Shown: one piece after another, positions 43,303 to 52,112 of the stretch
How positions within the stretch are numbered: position 1 is the stretch's first letter
Layout of the letters: the number at the start of each line of letters is the position of its first letter
Origin: Thermoproteota archaeon
GTDB lineage: Archaea > Korarchaeota > Korarchaeia > Korarchaeales > Korarchaeaceae
Length of the DNA stretch: 64,000 nucleotides
Direction of reading: 5' to 3'
Assembly: GCA_027492205.1 (NCBI GenBank)
Contig: JAOZFN010000017.1
Span: forward strand, 105,116 to 169,115
Position numbers and translations under genes: made by a program
The notes under the pieces: generated by a model
Seen by the model: only the letters and a program-made list of their open reading frames with translations
Databases searched by the model: none
Told to the model about the DNA's origin: nothing

Positions 43303-44451
43303 TCAGGTGGCCTCGGGGTACTCCCTTATCAGGCGGACTGTCTCGAGCAGCCCGCTGTAGGGACACTGGACCACCCTGCGGTAGTAGGGGCAGGCGGCGC
43401 AGGAGGGCGAGTTGCCCCAGCAGTCCACCTCGTTTGATGCGGCGAAGTCGCACGAGTCCTCGAACTGGCAGTCGTTGCAGGAAGGGTACTGGGCGAGCCT
43501 GACGAGGGCCCTGAACCTTACGTACTCCGGAGACTCCCATATCTCCCTCAGGGTCCGCTCCCGCAGGTTCCCGAAGGATATCCTCCTGATCAGCTTCTCC
43601 CGGCCGTCGATCCAGGCGTAGTAGTCGTGAAGGGCGAAGAGGCAGGGGACAACGTCTCCGTCCCAGGAGACGACCAGCATCCTGTTGTTGATGAAGGGAC
43701 AGCTCCGCTCGGTCTTGTAGGCGAACTCCGGCTCGACCAGCCTGAGGTTGGTGAGGATCGCCCTCATCCTCGCCCTGTGCATGACCTCTGGGAGGTCCTC
43801 CGGCGCCTCCCCGAAGTAGATGGCCTCTCCGGCCATCTCCTCCGTCGTGGGTATGAGGTTGGAGAGCAGGAGCCCGTTGGCGCCCAGCCTGGAGGCGCGC
43901 TCCACGTGGGAGGGGAGGTCCCGGAAGTTGGACCTCATCACTATGGTGGAGACCCATATGGCCGGCTTCCCCCCGCGGCCGGCCACCCTCCTCAGGGCGT
44001 CGAGCCTGACCATCCCCTCCTCCACGGCCTGGAGCCTGGATCCCCTCCTGAGGACCTCGTAGAGGTCCCGCTGAAAGCTGTCCACGCTCAGGACCACCCA
44101 GTCGACCCCGGCTTCCACGATCTTCTCGGCGTACCTCCCCAGCAGGAGGCCGTTGCTCACTATGCCTATTCTGAACCTGCCCTCCAAGAGGTCCAGGGCC
44201 TCCTCGAAGTTTGGGTGGAAGAGTGGCTCGCCCCACCCGCTGAGCCAGACGGTCTCGACCCCCAGCTCCTCCAGCTCGTCAACCAGCCTTCGGAATAGGC
44301 CCATGTCCATGTCTTCGAAGGGGCCCGGCCAGCTCTGCCTGTAGCAGAATGCGCAGTTCAGGTTGCACCTGGCCGTCAGCTCGACGTGGACCTCCCTCGG
44401 GAACTCCTCATCGGGGATGTAGGTTCCTCCCAGCAGCCTGATCGGGCGCAA
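43303..44451 (-). CDS. Radical SAM/SPASM maturase of tungsten aldehyde ferredoxin oxidoreductase (Cmo-like)
   Basis: A 382-residue radical SAM protein. The [4Fe-4S] motif is CNLNCAFCY (about 29-37), preceded by VELTAR; the SAM-binding GWGEPLFHPNFEEAL follows. A SPASM-like C-terminus carries many cysteines (PSCNDCQFEDSC, then CWGNSPSCAACPYYRRVVQCP). This C-terminal pattern is what I know from the AOR cofactor-modifying family that completes the tungsten bis-pterin cofactor or a peptide/cofactor crosslink. It is encoded about 12 kb from the AOR gene, fitting that role. Convergent with argH (9-base gap). Confidence 0.82.
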   Translation of the reverse strand: MRPIRLLGGTYIPDEEFPREVHVELTARCNLNCAFCYRQSWPGPFEDMDMGLFRRLVDELEELGVETVWLSGWGEPLFHPNFEEALDLLEGRFRIGIVSNGLLLGRYAEKIVEAGVDWVVLSVDSFQRDLYEVLRRGSRLQAVEEGMVRLDALRRVAGRGGKPAIWVSTIVMRSNFRDLPSHVERASRLGANGLLLSNLIPTTEEMAGEAIYFGEAPEDLPEVMHRARMRAILTNLRLVEPEFAYKTERSCPFINNRMLVVSWDGDVVPCLFALHDYYAWIDGREKLIRRISFGNLRERTLREIWESPEYVRFRALVRLAQYPSCNDCQFEDSCDFAASNEVDCWGNSPSCAACPYYRRVVQCPYSGLLETVRLIREYPEAT

Positions 44452-44617
44452 CGCTCCTCGGGTCCCGGCCTTTACAACGTCGTGATAAAGTTGGCGCCGG
44501 AGAGGGGCCGGGGGGCGGTCGGGACGCGGCGGGGTTCTTCGCCCTTGAGACTGTGGAACAACCCCCGCTCAAGGCCCTCAACCGGATCGGCGGTCCGGAC
44601 TGGGGTCCCGCCGAGGA
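44452..44617. other. Short gap between the maturase and HEPN genes
   Basis: GC-rich, no gene. It contains GGGCGGTCGGGAC at 44512-44524, identical for 13 bases to the start of the structured element at 29144, but the similarity fades beyond about 28 bases. Confidence 0.3.
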
Positions 44618-45007
44618 TCACTCGCCAGGCTCGACCCGCCGAGGCCCGCTCCTCACCGCCTCCAAGGTGGCAAGCACGGCCTCAGCCTCTCCGACTATCT
44701 CTCGGGCCTCTTCGAGGGAGAAGACTCTAGGGGTGTGGTCCGCGGCCTTTCTGAGGCTAAACAGGCGCAGAAATGAATTTCTTATCTCCCCCGCCCTCTC
44801 CTCCCCTAAGGTTGGCTCGAGCAACCTCTCCAGCGCGTTCGCAACCTTGTCATCCTTCCTCGTCCTCAGTCCACGGAGGAGGGACTCTGCCGCCATCCTA
44901 ACGGCAAAATAGGAGGCGGACACCGCCTTGTTCGGGCAGCCAGCCTCTAGGTCTCGTCGGGCCTCCTCAATCATCAGCCTGGACTTCTCCCAGAGGTCGG
45001 CGTCCAC
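44618..45007 (-). CDS. HEPN-domain protein (toxin-like partner)
   Basis: A 129-residue helical HEPN protein: LMIEEARRDLEAGCPNKAVSASYFAVRMAAESLL matches the core helices, but the RxxxxH RNase motif is not clearly present in the ASYFAVRMA region or further on, so RNase activity is uncertain. HEPN proteins pair with MNT nucleotidyltransferases; one with an internal duplication lies 8 bases upstream on the same strand. The usual model is HEPN as toxin RNase and MNT as antitoxin. Confidence 0.78.
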   Translation of the reverse strand: MDADLWEKSRLMIEEARRDLEAGCPNKAVSASYFAVRMAAESLLRGLRTRKDDKVANALERLLEPTLGEERAGEIRNSFLRLFSLRKAADHTPRVFSLEEAREIVGEAEAVLATLEAVRSGPRRVEPGE

Positions 45008-45015
45008 CCCTCACC

Positions 45016-45627
45016 TCACCCGGCCCCTCCGTCCGCCCTGGCCCGGCCCCGCGCCCCCCTAAAGCGCCTCAGCTCCCTCCCGCCGGCCAGCAGGAACGCC
45101 TCCAGGGTGGCCCTGTCGTCAGCGGAGGTCACGAGGGGGCTCACCCCCTCCGGGGTCACGCCGACCACGCGCGAGTGATCCTCCAGGGTAACCGGGCCGC
45201 TCAGGACCACGAGGACGTTCGAGTCGTAGAGCCTGTCCTCCGGGTCGGGCAGGGCCACGACCGCCTCCAGCCTGGGGCCGAAGGCCCGCTCGAGGGCTGA
45301 GGCGAAGGACGCGAGCTCGGCGCCCCACCCCCTCACCTCCCTGCGGTAAAGGAGGAACGCCTCCAGGGTGGCCCTGTCGTCAGCGGAGGTCACGAGGGGG
45401 CTCACCCCCTCCGGGGTCACGCCGACCACGCGCGAGTGATCCTCCAGGGTAACCGGGCCGCTCAGGACCACGAGGACGTTCGAGTCGTAGAGCCTGTCCT
45501 CCGGGTCGGGCAGGGCCACGACCGCCTCCAGCCTGGGGCCGAAGGCCCGCTCGAGGGCTGAGGCGAAGGACGCGACCTTCTCCCTCCAAGGCCTGGGGGC
45601 CTTGTAGTTCACGGCCAGCGCGAGCAT
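45016..45627 (-). CDS. MNT-like nucleotidyltransferase-fold protein with a perfectly duplicated core
   Basis: A 203-residue protein with two near-identical halves of about 75 residues (ASFASALERAFGPRLEAVV, LYDSNVLVVLSGPVTLEDHS, SPLVTSADDRATLEAFLL) joined by a short linker; the DNA repeat of 223 bp is identical. The MNT active-site signature GS-x-(A/R)-x-G...DxD is replaced by ALPDPEDRLYDSNVLVVL, so only one acidic residue remains in the usual DID position and catalysis is doubtful. It partners the HEPN gene just downstream. A recent duplication is the simplest explanation, or an assembly artefact. Confidence 0.65.
   Translation of the reverse strand: MLALAVNYKAPRPWREKVASFASALERAFGPRLEAVVALPDPEDRLYDSNVLVVLSGPVTLEDHSRVVGVTPEGVSPLVTSADDRATLEAFLLYRREVRGWGAELASFASALERAFGPRLEAVVALPDPEDRLYDSNVLVVLSGPVTLEDHSRVVGVTPEGVSPLVTSADDRATLEAFLLAGGRELRRFRGARGRARADGGAG
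45092..45314. repeat. 223-bp perfect direct repeat, copy 1 (within MNT-like gene)
   Basis: Identical to 45353-45575 (period 261 bp, 38-bp spacer). The unit is inside the coding region, so the spacing keeps frame (261 = 87 codons). Confidence 0.9.
45353..45575. repeat. 223-bp perfect direct repeat, copy 2 (within MNT-like gene)
   Basis: Identical to 45092-45314. No base difference was found by eye, so the duplication is very recent, maintained by gene conversion, or an assembly error. Confidence 0.9.
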
Positions 45628-45781
45628 CTCGACACCGCCAGTGAGGGGTCAAAATAAAGGGGGGCTCCGGCCTCCCCAAGCCCCACTCAGAACAGGGGGA
45701 ATAAACCCGGACCTGTCTGGCGGCGATCTTCTTCGGCGCGCCGTTTTGATTTGGTCCCTGCGAGCGGGCGATCGACCCGAC

Positions 45782-46582
45782 CTAGTCCTCTCCCCCCAAG
45801 ATCAGCTCGACGCCCCTCTCCCTGGCCATCCTCCTCAGCCTCCTGGCGACATCCTTTGGGGCCTTGAGCACTATCAGAAACTTCCTGGGCCTCCTCCCAA
45901 ACCTCTTGGAGGCAACCTCCGCCTTCCTCTCCAGCTTCTTCAGCTCCTCCTCCGACTTCGCGTGGGCGGTGACCTCCCCGACTATCAGAGGGTCCTCGAA
46001 GAAGAGGTTGATCTCTTCCCCGTCCACGACCTCGGACCTGAGCTCAGCGTCCCTAGGTATGTACCCGCTGGACCTCAGCCACTCGGACAGGAACACTCGG
46101 ACGAACTCCTCGAAGGAGATCCCGGCAAACTTACCCAGCTCAGCGAATCCCTTCACCATGGCGGACGTGAGGCTCGCAATCGAGGAGTCCAGCCTCCTCT
46201 CGAGGGCGCGGTGCTGCCTCTGCAGGCCCTCCACCACTTCCATCATGCGGTTGAAGTCCTCTCTCAGCCTCGACAGCTCAGCCTCGTGCCTCTCGAAGCC
46301 CTTCGCCATGTCCTCCCTGAGCCTGGCCATCTCCTGCCTGAACTCCGACATCTGTCGTGTGAGGTCCCTTATCCCCTCCCACATCTTGGTCTGCTCCCGC
46401 CTGATCTCCAGGACTCCGGTGTTGAAGTCCTGCCTTAGCCTGGCCATCTCCTGCCTGAACTCCGACATCTGAGCGTTGAAGTCCTCCCTGAGTTCAGACT
46501 GGCGCTGAGCCAGAGCGTCGAGCCTCTCCACCAGGCTCCTCAGCTCCCTCGAGAGCTCCTCCGTCAGGGACATCCGCTCCAC
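45782..46582 (-). CDS. Coiled-coil protein with a PD-(D/E)XK-like nuclease-fold domain (DUF3782-like)
   Basis: A 266-residue protein. The first 150 residues form a long coiled coil with two copies of MSEFRQEMARLR (about 39-50 and 79-90), and further heptads. The C-terminal domain (about 155-266) has the DUF3782-like layout: FEEFVRVFLSEWLRSSGY, then EINLFFEDPLIVGEVTAHAKSEEELKKLERKAEVA, where D/E and a downstream Lys/His mimic a PD-(D/E)XK core. It may be an anchored nuclease or a decoy. ATG 46582. Downstream on the same strand is the MNT/HEPN pair. Confidence 0.75.
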   Translation of the reverse strand: MERMSLTEELSRELRSLVERLDALAQRQSELREDFNAQMSEFRQEMARLRQDFNTGVLEIRREQTKMWEGIRDLTRQMSEFRQEMARLREDMAKGFERHEAELSRLREDFNRMMEVVEGLQRQHRALERRLDSSIASLTSAMVKGFAELGKFAGISFEEFVRVFLSEWLRSSGYIPRDAELRSEVVDGEEINLFFEDPLIVGEVTAHAKSEEELKKLERKAEVASKRFGRRPRKFLIVLKAPKDVARRLRRMARERGVELILGGED

Positions 46583-46932
46583 GCCTGATGGAGAGTCTTA
46601 GGGTTAAAAAGTTGGGTCCCCCCGCCGAGCGGCGCCTCGTGGATTCTCTATCGTCTCGATCCCAAATAGACCCACCCACTGGGGGCCCGACCGCCCGCGT
46701 GGGCCGATCTCCCGCCGAGAGTTGGTACGCGATCTGACTTATTCGTGTCGATTGACGGTTCCGGCCTGATCAGGGCGCGCTCGAAGAGAGGCACAAGATC
46801 CGCGCCATCCTGAGTTGGTTAGGTCAGGGCGTTCAGTGAGTTCCCTCAGGTCGAGAAGTCTCCTCGAGATGCCTCCAGCCTCCAGCCATCGGTCAAGCTC
46901 TTCTCGAGAGGGTTGCGCGCGACCCCCCACCC
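46583..46932. other. Gap after the aromatic operon; no convincing gene
   Basis: A frame from 46936 to 46739 on the minus strand would begin with a GTG overlapping the tyrA stop (GTGA) and is 65 residues long, with a plausible helical stretch (REELDRWLEAGGISRRLLDLRELTER). Its C-terminal half looks random, so it is either a small downstream gene, a fragment or chance. Nothing else is recognisable. Confidence 0.3.
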
Positions 46933-48105
46933 TCACTCCGAATCGCGGGCAAGTTGCCGAGGAAATGGACTGGGCCTGCCGATAGCATTAGCATCTCTGG
47001 GGGTCTGAGGGCTGGGGTCTCGAACGTGCGAGAGGGCGTCCAGAGCCCTATAAAACGCAGCGTAGGCGTCCCCTGGATCGATTAACTCCGCAAACGCGTG
47101 TCTCAACTCCCCCAGCAGAGCGTCGACCTCAGCGCCGCTGGACCCGGTCAGCCCCTCACAGACCTTGAGGTAGAGCTGAATAGCCTCTCGAACGAGCGGG
47201 TTGGAGAGGAGCTCCGAGACGAAGCTCGAGTCTTCCCCGGCGAGCGCGCACGAGTATGTTGACAGGTACCTGAAGGAGGTGCCAGCAATCTCGGCGATCC
47301 TCTCAGCGTCGCCCCACCGCGCCGCGGTCAGGCCGAAGGAGATCCCCACGAAGTACGCGAGGCCTATCGTCAGGGCCACCATCCTGTCGTGCGTCTCTGG
47401 GTCCACCCTCACCGGAACGGCCCCGGCCTCCCTGAACAGCTCCTCCGCCGGCGCGGCCCCCTCCTCCCTGCCCGGCACCGGCACCACGGCAACTCTCTTC
47501 CCCTCAAGCCCCTCGGCTCCCGGGCCGAACAGCGGGTGGACGCTGCAGACCATCACGTCCCTCGGGAACCTGGAGAGCGCCTCCACGACCCTCAGCTTCA
47601 GCGTGCTGAGGTCGAAGACCAGCCTTCCCTCCGGCACGTCCTCGGCTATCTCCTCCAGGACCTTGGGCGTCTTGCCCAGGGGAGTGGCCACGATCACCAC
47701 GTCGCTCCACTCCAGCAGCTCCGCCAGCGAGTCCACCCTGAAGCAGCCTGGCGGCGGGGGGCCTGCCCTCACGTCGTAGACCGCCACCTTCCTTATGCTG
47801 GAGAGCCTCTCGGCCATCCAGCGGCCCATCCTCCCCAGGCCCCCGACGACTCCAATCCTCCCCCTCTGGGAGAGCACTGAGTCCCTCAGTATGGCCTCGA
47901 ACACCCTCCCGTGCTCCCCGGCCCTCTCGATCACGTACCTCTCCCTCTCGGGGTCTCTCACGCTCAGCCCCAGCCTCCTCTTGATCCTCCCGATCTCCCT
48001 GACCATCCTGGTCCTCTCGTCCAGGAGCCTGAGGATCTCTCGGTCGATCCCGTCTATCCTCCCCCTGAGCTCAGAGATCTCCCCCACTCCACCCAACTCA
48101 ACCAC
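46933..48105 (-). CDS. tyrA: Chorismate mutase-prephenate dehydrogenase fusion (TyrA)
   Basis: A 390-residue bifunctional enzyme. Residues 10-80 are an AroQ chorismate mutase (LRGRIDGIDREILRLLDERTRMVREIGRIKR). The prephenate dehydrogenase part starts near residue 83 with the Rossmann motif IGVVGGLGRMGRWMA and continues with SDVVIVATPLGKTP and VMVCSVHPLFGPGA (catalytic His). It makes 4-hydroxyphenylpyruvate from chorismate via prephenate. The start overlaps the aroC end by about 50 bases; a downstream start near 48087 is also possible. The C-terminal 20 residues are low quality. Last recognised gene of the aromatic operon. Confidence 0.92.
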   Translation of the reverse strand: MVELGGVGEISELRGRIDGIDREILRLLDERTRMVREIGRIKRRLGLSVRDPERERYVIERAGEHGRVFEAILRDSVLSQRGRIGVVGGLGRMGRWMAERLSSIRKVAVYDVRAGPPPPGCFRVDSLAELLEWSDVVIVATPLGKTPKVLEEIAEDVPEGRLVFDLSTLKLRVVEALSRFPRDVMVCSVHPLFGPGAEGLEGKRVAVVPVPGREEGAAPAEELFREAGAVPVRVDPETHDRMVALTIGLAYFVGISFGLTAARWGDAERIAEIAGTSFRYLSTYSCALAGEDSSFVSELLSNPLVREAIQLYLKVCEGLTGSSGAEVDALLGELRHAFAELIDPGDAYAAFYRALDALSHVRDPSPQTPRDANAIGRPSPFPRQLARDSE

Positions 48106-49160
48106 CTCAGCGCGTGGTCCGCCAGGGCGACCGCCAGCGCGGCCTCCACGGCGGGGACGGCCCTCACGGCCACGCAGGGGTCGTGCCTCCCGGCCACCCT
48201 GAGCTCCACCTCCCTCATCTCCTCGAGGTCGACGCTCCTCTGGGGCGTCGGAATGGAGGGGGTCGGCTTGAAGGCGACCCTCAGCCTCAGGGGCATGCCG
48301 TTGCTTATCCCCCCCTCAACCCCGCCGGCGTTGTTGCTGAGCCTGGTCAGCGTCCCGTCGGGTGAGACGGCGAACTGGTCGTTCGCCTCGCTGCCCCTCA
48401 TTGGCGCCAGCCTGAAGCCGGCCCCGAACTCCACCCCCTTCGCGGCGGGTATCGCCAAGATCAGCCTGGCGACCTCTCCCTCCAGCCCCTCCAGAAGGGG
48501 CTCCCCGAGCCCGACCGGCACTCCGGTGGCGACCGCCTCGACGATCCCTCCAACGCTGTCCCCCTCGGATCTGGCCCTCAGGATCTCCTCCTCCATCAGT
48601 CGAGCTGCGCCGGGGTCCGCGCACCACAGCCCGCTCGAGGCCGCCCTCACGATCTCGTCGGGCTCCACCTCCCTGTCGAGGCGGACCCCCCCGACCTGAA
48701 CCAGGTGCGCCGCGACGGAGACTCCCAGCACCCTTAGCACCATCTTCGCCAGCGAGCCCGCCATCACCAGGCCCGCGGTCATCCTCCCGGAGAGGTGCCC
48801 TCCCCCCCTGGGGTCTCCGAATCCCATGTACTTGACCCTGGCCGTGTAGTCTGCGTGACCGGGCCTCGGCACCCTGTCAACTGAATCGTAGGGAGTCGAG
48901 TCCACGTCCACGTTCCACACCACCATGACGACGGGCCCGCCTGTCGTCCTGCCCCTGTAGACGCCTGAGAGGACCTCGAACTCGTCCGGCTCAGACCTTT
49001 GGCTCACCAGGGGGGCAGATCCAGGCCGCCTCCTATCCAGATCCGCTCTGACGAGTCCCTCGTCGAACGGGACCCCCGGAGGGCACCCCTCGACCAGCGC
49101 CCCGACGCATCTGCCGTGGCTCTCCCCGAAGAGCGACAGCCGGAAGGCCCTGCCTATCAC
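48054..49160 (-). CDS. aroC: Chorismate synthase
   Basis: A 368-residue FMN-dependent enzyme: GESHG near residue 12-16, RRPGSAPLVSQRSEPD, RPGHADYT, and the flavin-binding RLSNNAGGVEGGISNGMP segment. It converts EPSP to chorismate. Overlaps aroA by 4 bases and tyrA by about 50. A 114-bp decayed fragment of a second copy lies at 33965-34078. Confidence 0.96.
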   Translation of the reverse strand: MIGRAFRLSLFGESHGRCVGALVEGCPPGVPFDEGLVRADLDRRRPGSAPLVSQRSEPDEFEVLSGVYRGRTTGGPVVMVVWNVDVDSTPYDSVDRVPRPGHADYTARVKYMGFGDPRGGGHLSGRMTAGLVMAGSLAKMVLRVLGVSVAAHLVQVGGVRLDREVEPDEIVRAASSGLWCADPGAARLMEEEILRARSEGDSVGGIVEAVATGVPVGLGEPLLEGLEGEVARLILAIPAAKGVEFGAGFRLAPMRGSEANDQFAVSPDGTLTRLSNNAGGVEGGISNGMPLRLRVAFKPTPSIPTPQRSVDLEEMREVELRVAGRHDPCVAVRAVPAVEAALAVALADHALRWLSWVEWGRSLSSGGG

Positions 49161-50416
49161 GAGATCACCTCCAACCTGCCCCCCAGGTAGAAGAGGTCTG
49201 AGAAGAAGCTCGGGTAGGAGTCGGCCGCGACGCCCGCGTTAAGCACCCTGCTCGGCCCCTCCGCGACCAGGGCCAGCACGGAGAGGGCCATCGCGACCCT
49301 GTGATCCCCCTCAGGGTCCAGGGTCCTGGCCCTGATCCCGTCGCCCCCCTCGATCTCCAGCCCGTCCCTCCTCTCTGTGACCCTAACCCCGACCCTCCTG
49401 AGCTCCCTGGCCATGACCGAGATCCTGTCGCTCTCCTTCACTCTCGCGTGCTCCACTCCCCTAAGCCTGGTGCGGCCTCTGGCGCGCGCCCCGACCACGG
49501 CCAGGATGGGGAGTAGGTCCGGGCAGTCTCTGAGGTCCGCCTCGAACCCATCCAGCGACCCTCTCGACTCCACCTCGGCCCACCCGTCCCCGACCCTGAC
49601 TTCAGCCCCAGCCTCCCTGAGGAACTCCAGGATCCTCGCGTCTGGGTGACCGCCGGGGGGCGGGAGGCCGCCGACCCTCACCCTGCCGCAGAGCGCCCCG
49701 GCTGCCAGCAGGAAGGCCGCCGACGAGTAGTCTCCGGGGATCCCTATCACGCCCGGCCTGTACTCCTGCCTGGGGAACTCCACCCTCCACCCCTCCCTCT
49801 CGAACTCGATCCCGGAGCGCCTCATCATCTCCAGGGTCATCTCCAGGTAGGGTCGGGACTTGACGTCGCCCACGACCTCCACGGTCAGCCCGAGCTTTGG
49901 TGCAATCAGCAGGAGGCCCGTCGCGAACTGGGACGAGGTCCCGGCGCTGACCCTGACCGCCTCCCCCACGGGCCGTCCCCCCTCGACCACAACCGGCGGC
50001 TTACCGCCGCTGGACCTGACTCTAACCCCCAGCTGGCGGAGGGCCTCAACCCCGTCTCTCATGGGCCTCCTCGCCAGCGAGCCCGAGCCCAGCAGGGTCG
50101 TGCGCCCTGGGGCCAGAGCCGCGACGGCCATTGCGATCCTCATCGTCGTGGCAGACCTCCTGCAGTTCACCGCCCTCTTGGGCGGCCTGGGGAGGCCGGA
50201 ACTCTCTATCGTCCCATCTACGGACGCGCCGGCGCCGAACGCTCTGACTGCCCCGAGGCTGGCCATCACGTCCGTGCACCGGGAGGGCCTGACCACCCTA
50301 GTGAGCCCACCCGTCAGCAGCCCTATGAACAGGGCCCTGTGGCTGTGGCTCTTGGAGGGGGGGGCGTCGACCCGACCGTCCAGCGTAGACGGGCGTATAA
50401 CCGCGTCCAGCCTCAC
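49157..50416 (-). CDS. aroA: EPSP synthase (3-phosphoshikimate 1-carboxyvinyltransferase)
   Basis: About 419 residues. The shikimate-3-phosphate-binding N-terminus reads DAPPSKSHSHRALFIGLL (about 16-33); further motifs are NCRRSATTMRIAMAVAAL and VKESDRISVMARELRR with the conserved Asp/Glu, and DSYPSFFSDL at the C-terminus. The start is GTG 50416, overlapping the shikimate kinase stop by 4 bases; the longer frame upstream is Arg/Gly-rich antisense-like sequence. Confidence 0.94.
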   Translation of the reverse strand: MRLDAVIRPSTLDGRVDAPPSKSHSHRALFIGLLTGGLTRVVRPSRCTDVMASLGAVRAFGAGASVDGTIESSGLPRPPKRAVNCRRSATTMRIAMAVAALAPGRTTLLGSGSLARRPMRDGVEALRQLGVRVRSSGGKPPVVVEGGRPVGEAVRVSAGTSSQFATGLLLIAPKLGLTVEVVGDVKSRPYLEMTLEMMRRSGIEFEREGWRVEFPRQEYRPGVIGIPGDYSSAAFLLAAGALCGRVRVGGLPPPGGHPDARILEFLREAGAEVRVGDGWAEVESRGSLDGFEADLRDCPDLLPILAVVGARARGRTRLRGVEHARVKESDRISVMARELRRVGVRVTERRDGLEIEGGDGIRARTLDPEGDHRVAMALSVLALVAEGPSRVLNAGVAADSYPSFFSDLFYLGGRLEVIS

Positions 50417-51243
50417 CTCACCCCCGCCACGATCACCTCGTACCCCAGTCGGCCCCAGGACTCCGCGACGGGGTCTGGGTCTTGGCATATGGCCGCCACG
50501 GCTGGTCCCTTGCCCGAGAGGCCAGCAGACTCTGCCCCCGCCTGAAGGGCCAGCCTCACAGGTTCCAGCGGGTAGCCGAGGGCCGAGGCGCAGGCGACCC
50601 CGTTGAGCAGCATGGCCGGCCTCCAGTCACCCTCAAGGGCCAGCCCGTAGGCGGCCTCCACGTGATCCCTGACGGAGTCCAACCTCGCGATGTCGGGGCC
50701 GCTGGCCTCGCGGGGGACCCCCATCACCGCACGCAGGCCGCCCCCCACGCGCATCCTCCTGACCAGCAGGAGCCTCCTGTTGTCGGTTACGCAGAGCCCC
50801 CCCAGCATCGAGGCGCAGGCGTCGTCAAAAGCTCCTGTCACCGTAACCCCGGCCAGCCTGGACACCTCCACGCCGAGCCTCACGACCTCCAGAGGGTCCA
50901 GCCCCATCCCCAGGGCGTCCGCCGCCGCGGCGGCCAGGGCGTTTGAGACCGCGCTGCTGCTCTTCAGCCCAACCCCCACCGGTATCTCGGACCTGATCTC
51001 GACCTCCAGCCCGGCGTCTACCCCGAACCTGTCTGAGAGAATTCTCAGTAGGGCCTCCACCAGCTCCCCGCCCAGGCGCATGCTCTCCCCCCTCACGGTC
51101 GAGCGGACCTCAACGTCACCCGGTTGGCGGAGCCTGAGCTCCACCTCCACGCGGAGGTCCACCCCGATCGCGGCCCCCCTCCAGGCGGGGATCGCGTTGA
51201 CCACGGTAACGGCCCCAAAGGCCTCGCCAAATCCCTCCGTCAT
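50413..51243 (-). CDS. aroK: Shikimate kinase, archaeal GHMP type
   Basis: About 276 residues of the GHMP superfamily, unrelated to bacterial P-loop shikimate kinases: the ATP-binding motif PVGVGLKSSSAVSNALAAA is at about 87-105 and the C-terminal GLSGKGPAVAAI motif is present. Phosphorylates shikimate at the 3-hydroxyl. Start ATG 51243 overlaps the aroE stop by 4 bases. Its presence within the aro operon supports the function. Confidence 0.94.
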   Translation of the reverse strand: MTEGFGEAFGAVTVVNAIPAWRGAAIGVDLRVEVELRLRQPGDVEVRSTVRGESMRLGGELVEALLRILSDRFGVDAGLEVEIRSEIPVGVGLKSSSAVSNALAAAAADALGMGLDPLEVVRLGVEVSRLAGVTVTGAFDDACASMLGGLCVTDNRRLLLVRRMRVGGGLRAVMGVPREASGPDIARLDSVRDHVEAAYGLALEGDWRPAMLLNGVACASALGYPLEPVRLALQAGAESAGLSGKGPAVAAICQDPDPVAESWGRLGYEVIVAGVR

Positions 51244-52112
51244 CCCCCCACCACCCAGTCCAGGGCGGCCTGCCTCATGACCCTCAGAGGAGGGTCTGAG
51301 ACCCCAGCCCATATCCTGAGGGCCTCTGCAGCCTGATAGACGAGCATCCAAACCCCGTCGACCACCCTGCATCCCGCCGACTCAGCCTGCCTGAGGAGCC
51401 TCGTCTTGAGGGGGTTGTAGACCGCGTCGAGTACGGTCAGCCCAGGCCTCAGCGCCCCGGAGGGCACCGGGCTGACGTCCTCGAGGGGAGGGGACCCGAG
51501 GGTGGTGGCGTTCACCAAGACGTCCGCGTCCCTGAGCTCCTCCCTCAGGACCGGGGGGTTCAGAGGCAGGGGCCTGACGCGGACGCCCAGCTCCTCGAAC
51601 CGACGCGCCGCGGCCTCCGCCTTCTCAAAGCTCCTGTTCGCCAGGGCCACGTCCGCCGCGCGCTTGGCCAGGGCGAGGGCTATGGCCCTCCCGGCTCCCC
51701 CGGCGCCGATCACCACGGCCTTGCCGCCGTCGACGTCGGTCACCCTCTCTAGGGCCTTGACGGCCCCTTCCCCATCCGTGTTGAATCCTCTGAGCTTTCC
51801 AGAGGCGTTCTTGATCACGTTTACTGCCTGGGCCGCGTCAGCCTCTGCCGATAGGCCGTCGAGTAGCCTGACCGCCTCGGTCTTGTGCGGGGTGGTGACG
51901 TTGGCCCCCTCTATCCCCAGGGCCCTGATCCCGGCAACGGCCGCGCTCAGCTCCCCCTTCGGCACGTCGAAGGAGACGTAGACGCAGTCGAGCCCCAGCT
52001 CCCTGAAGGCCGAGTTGAGCATGGAGGGGCTGGCCGACCTGCTTGCCCTCTCCCCGATCAGGCAGTACACCCTCGTCTCCGAGTTCACCCTCCAAATCCG
52101 AGGAGCGCCCAT
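51240..52112 (-). CDS. aroE: Shikimate dehydrogenase
   Basis: About 290 residues: the shikimate-binding SASPSMLNSAFRELG near the N-terminus, GANVTTPHKTEAVRLLD (the conserved Lys of the active site), FNTDGEG, and the NADP Rossmann motif AVVIGAGGAGRAIALALAKRA with NRSFEKA. Reduces 3-dehydroshikimate. ATG 52112 lies inside aroD's end (28-base overlap), so the two are tightly coupled. Confidence 0.95.
   Translation of the reverse strand: MGAPRIWRVNSETRVYCLIGERASRSASPSMLNSAFRELGLDCVYVSFDVPKGELSAAVAGIRALGIEGANVTTPHKTEAVRLLDGLSAEADAAQAVNVIKNASGKLRGFNTDGEGAVKALERVTDVDGGKAVVIGAGGAGRAIALALAKRAADVALANRSFEKAEAAARRFEELGVRVRPLPLNPPVLREELRDADVLVNATTLGSPPLEDVSPVPSGALRPGLTVLDAVYNPLKTRLLRQAESAGCRVVDGVWMLVYQAAEALRIWAGVSDPPLRVMRQAALDWVVGG

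Noticed and set aside
44512..44540. Third possible copy of the structured element (GGGCGGTCGGGAC plus weak similarity)
   Set aside because: Thirteen bases match copy 1 exactly, but similarity is lost within about 28 bases and neither GTTGATCCCTC nor the closing arm is found.
46681..46706. Minus-strand GGGCGGTCGGG resembling the structured-element start
   Set aside because: Only 11 bases match, in GC-rich sequence, with no further similarity.
46739..46936. Possible gene after tyrA, starting with an overlapping GTGA
   Set aside because: Helical N-terminal half is plausible, but the rest looks random and no family is recognised. Left as part of the gap note.
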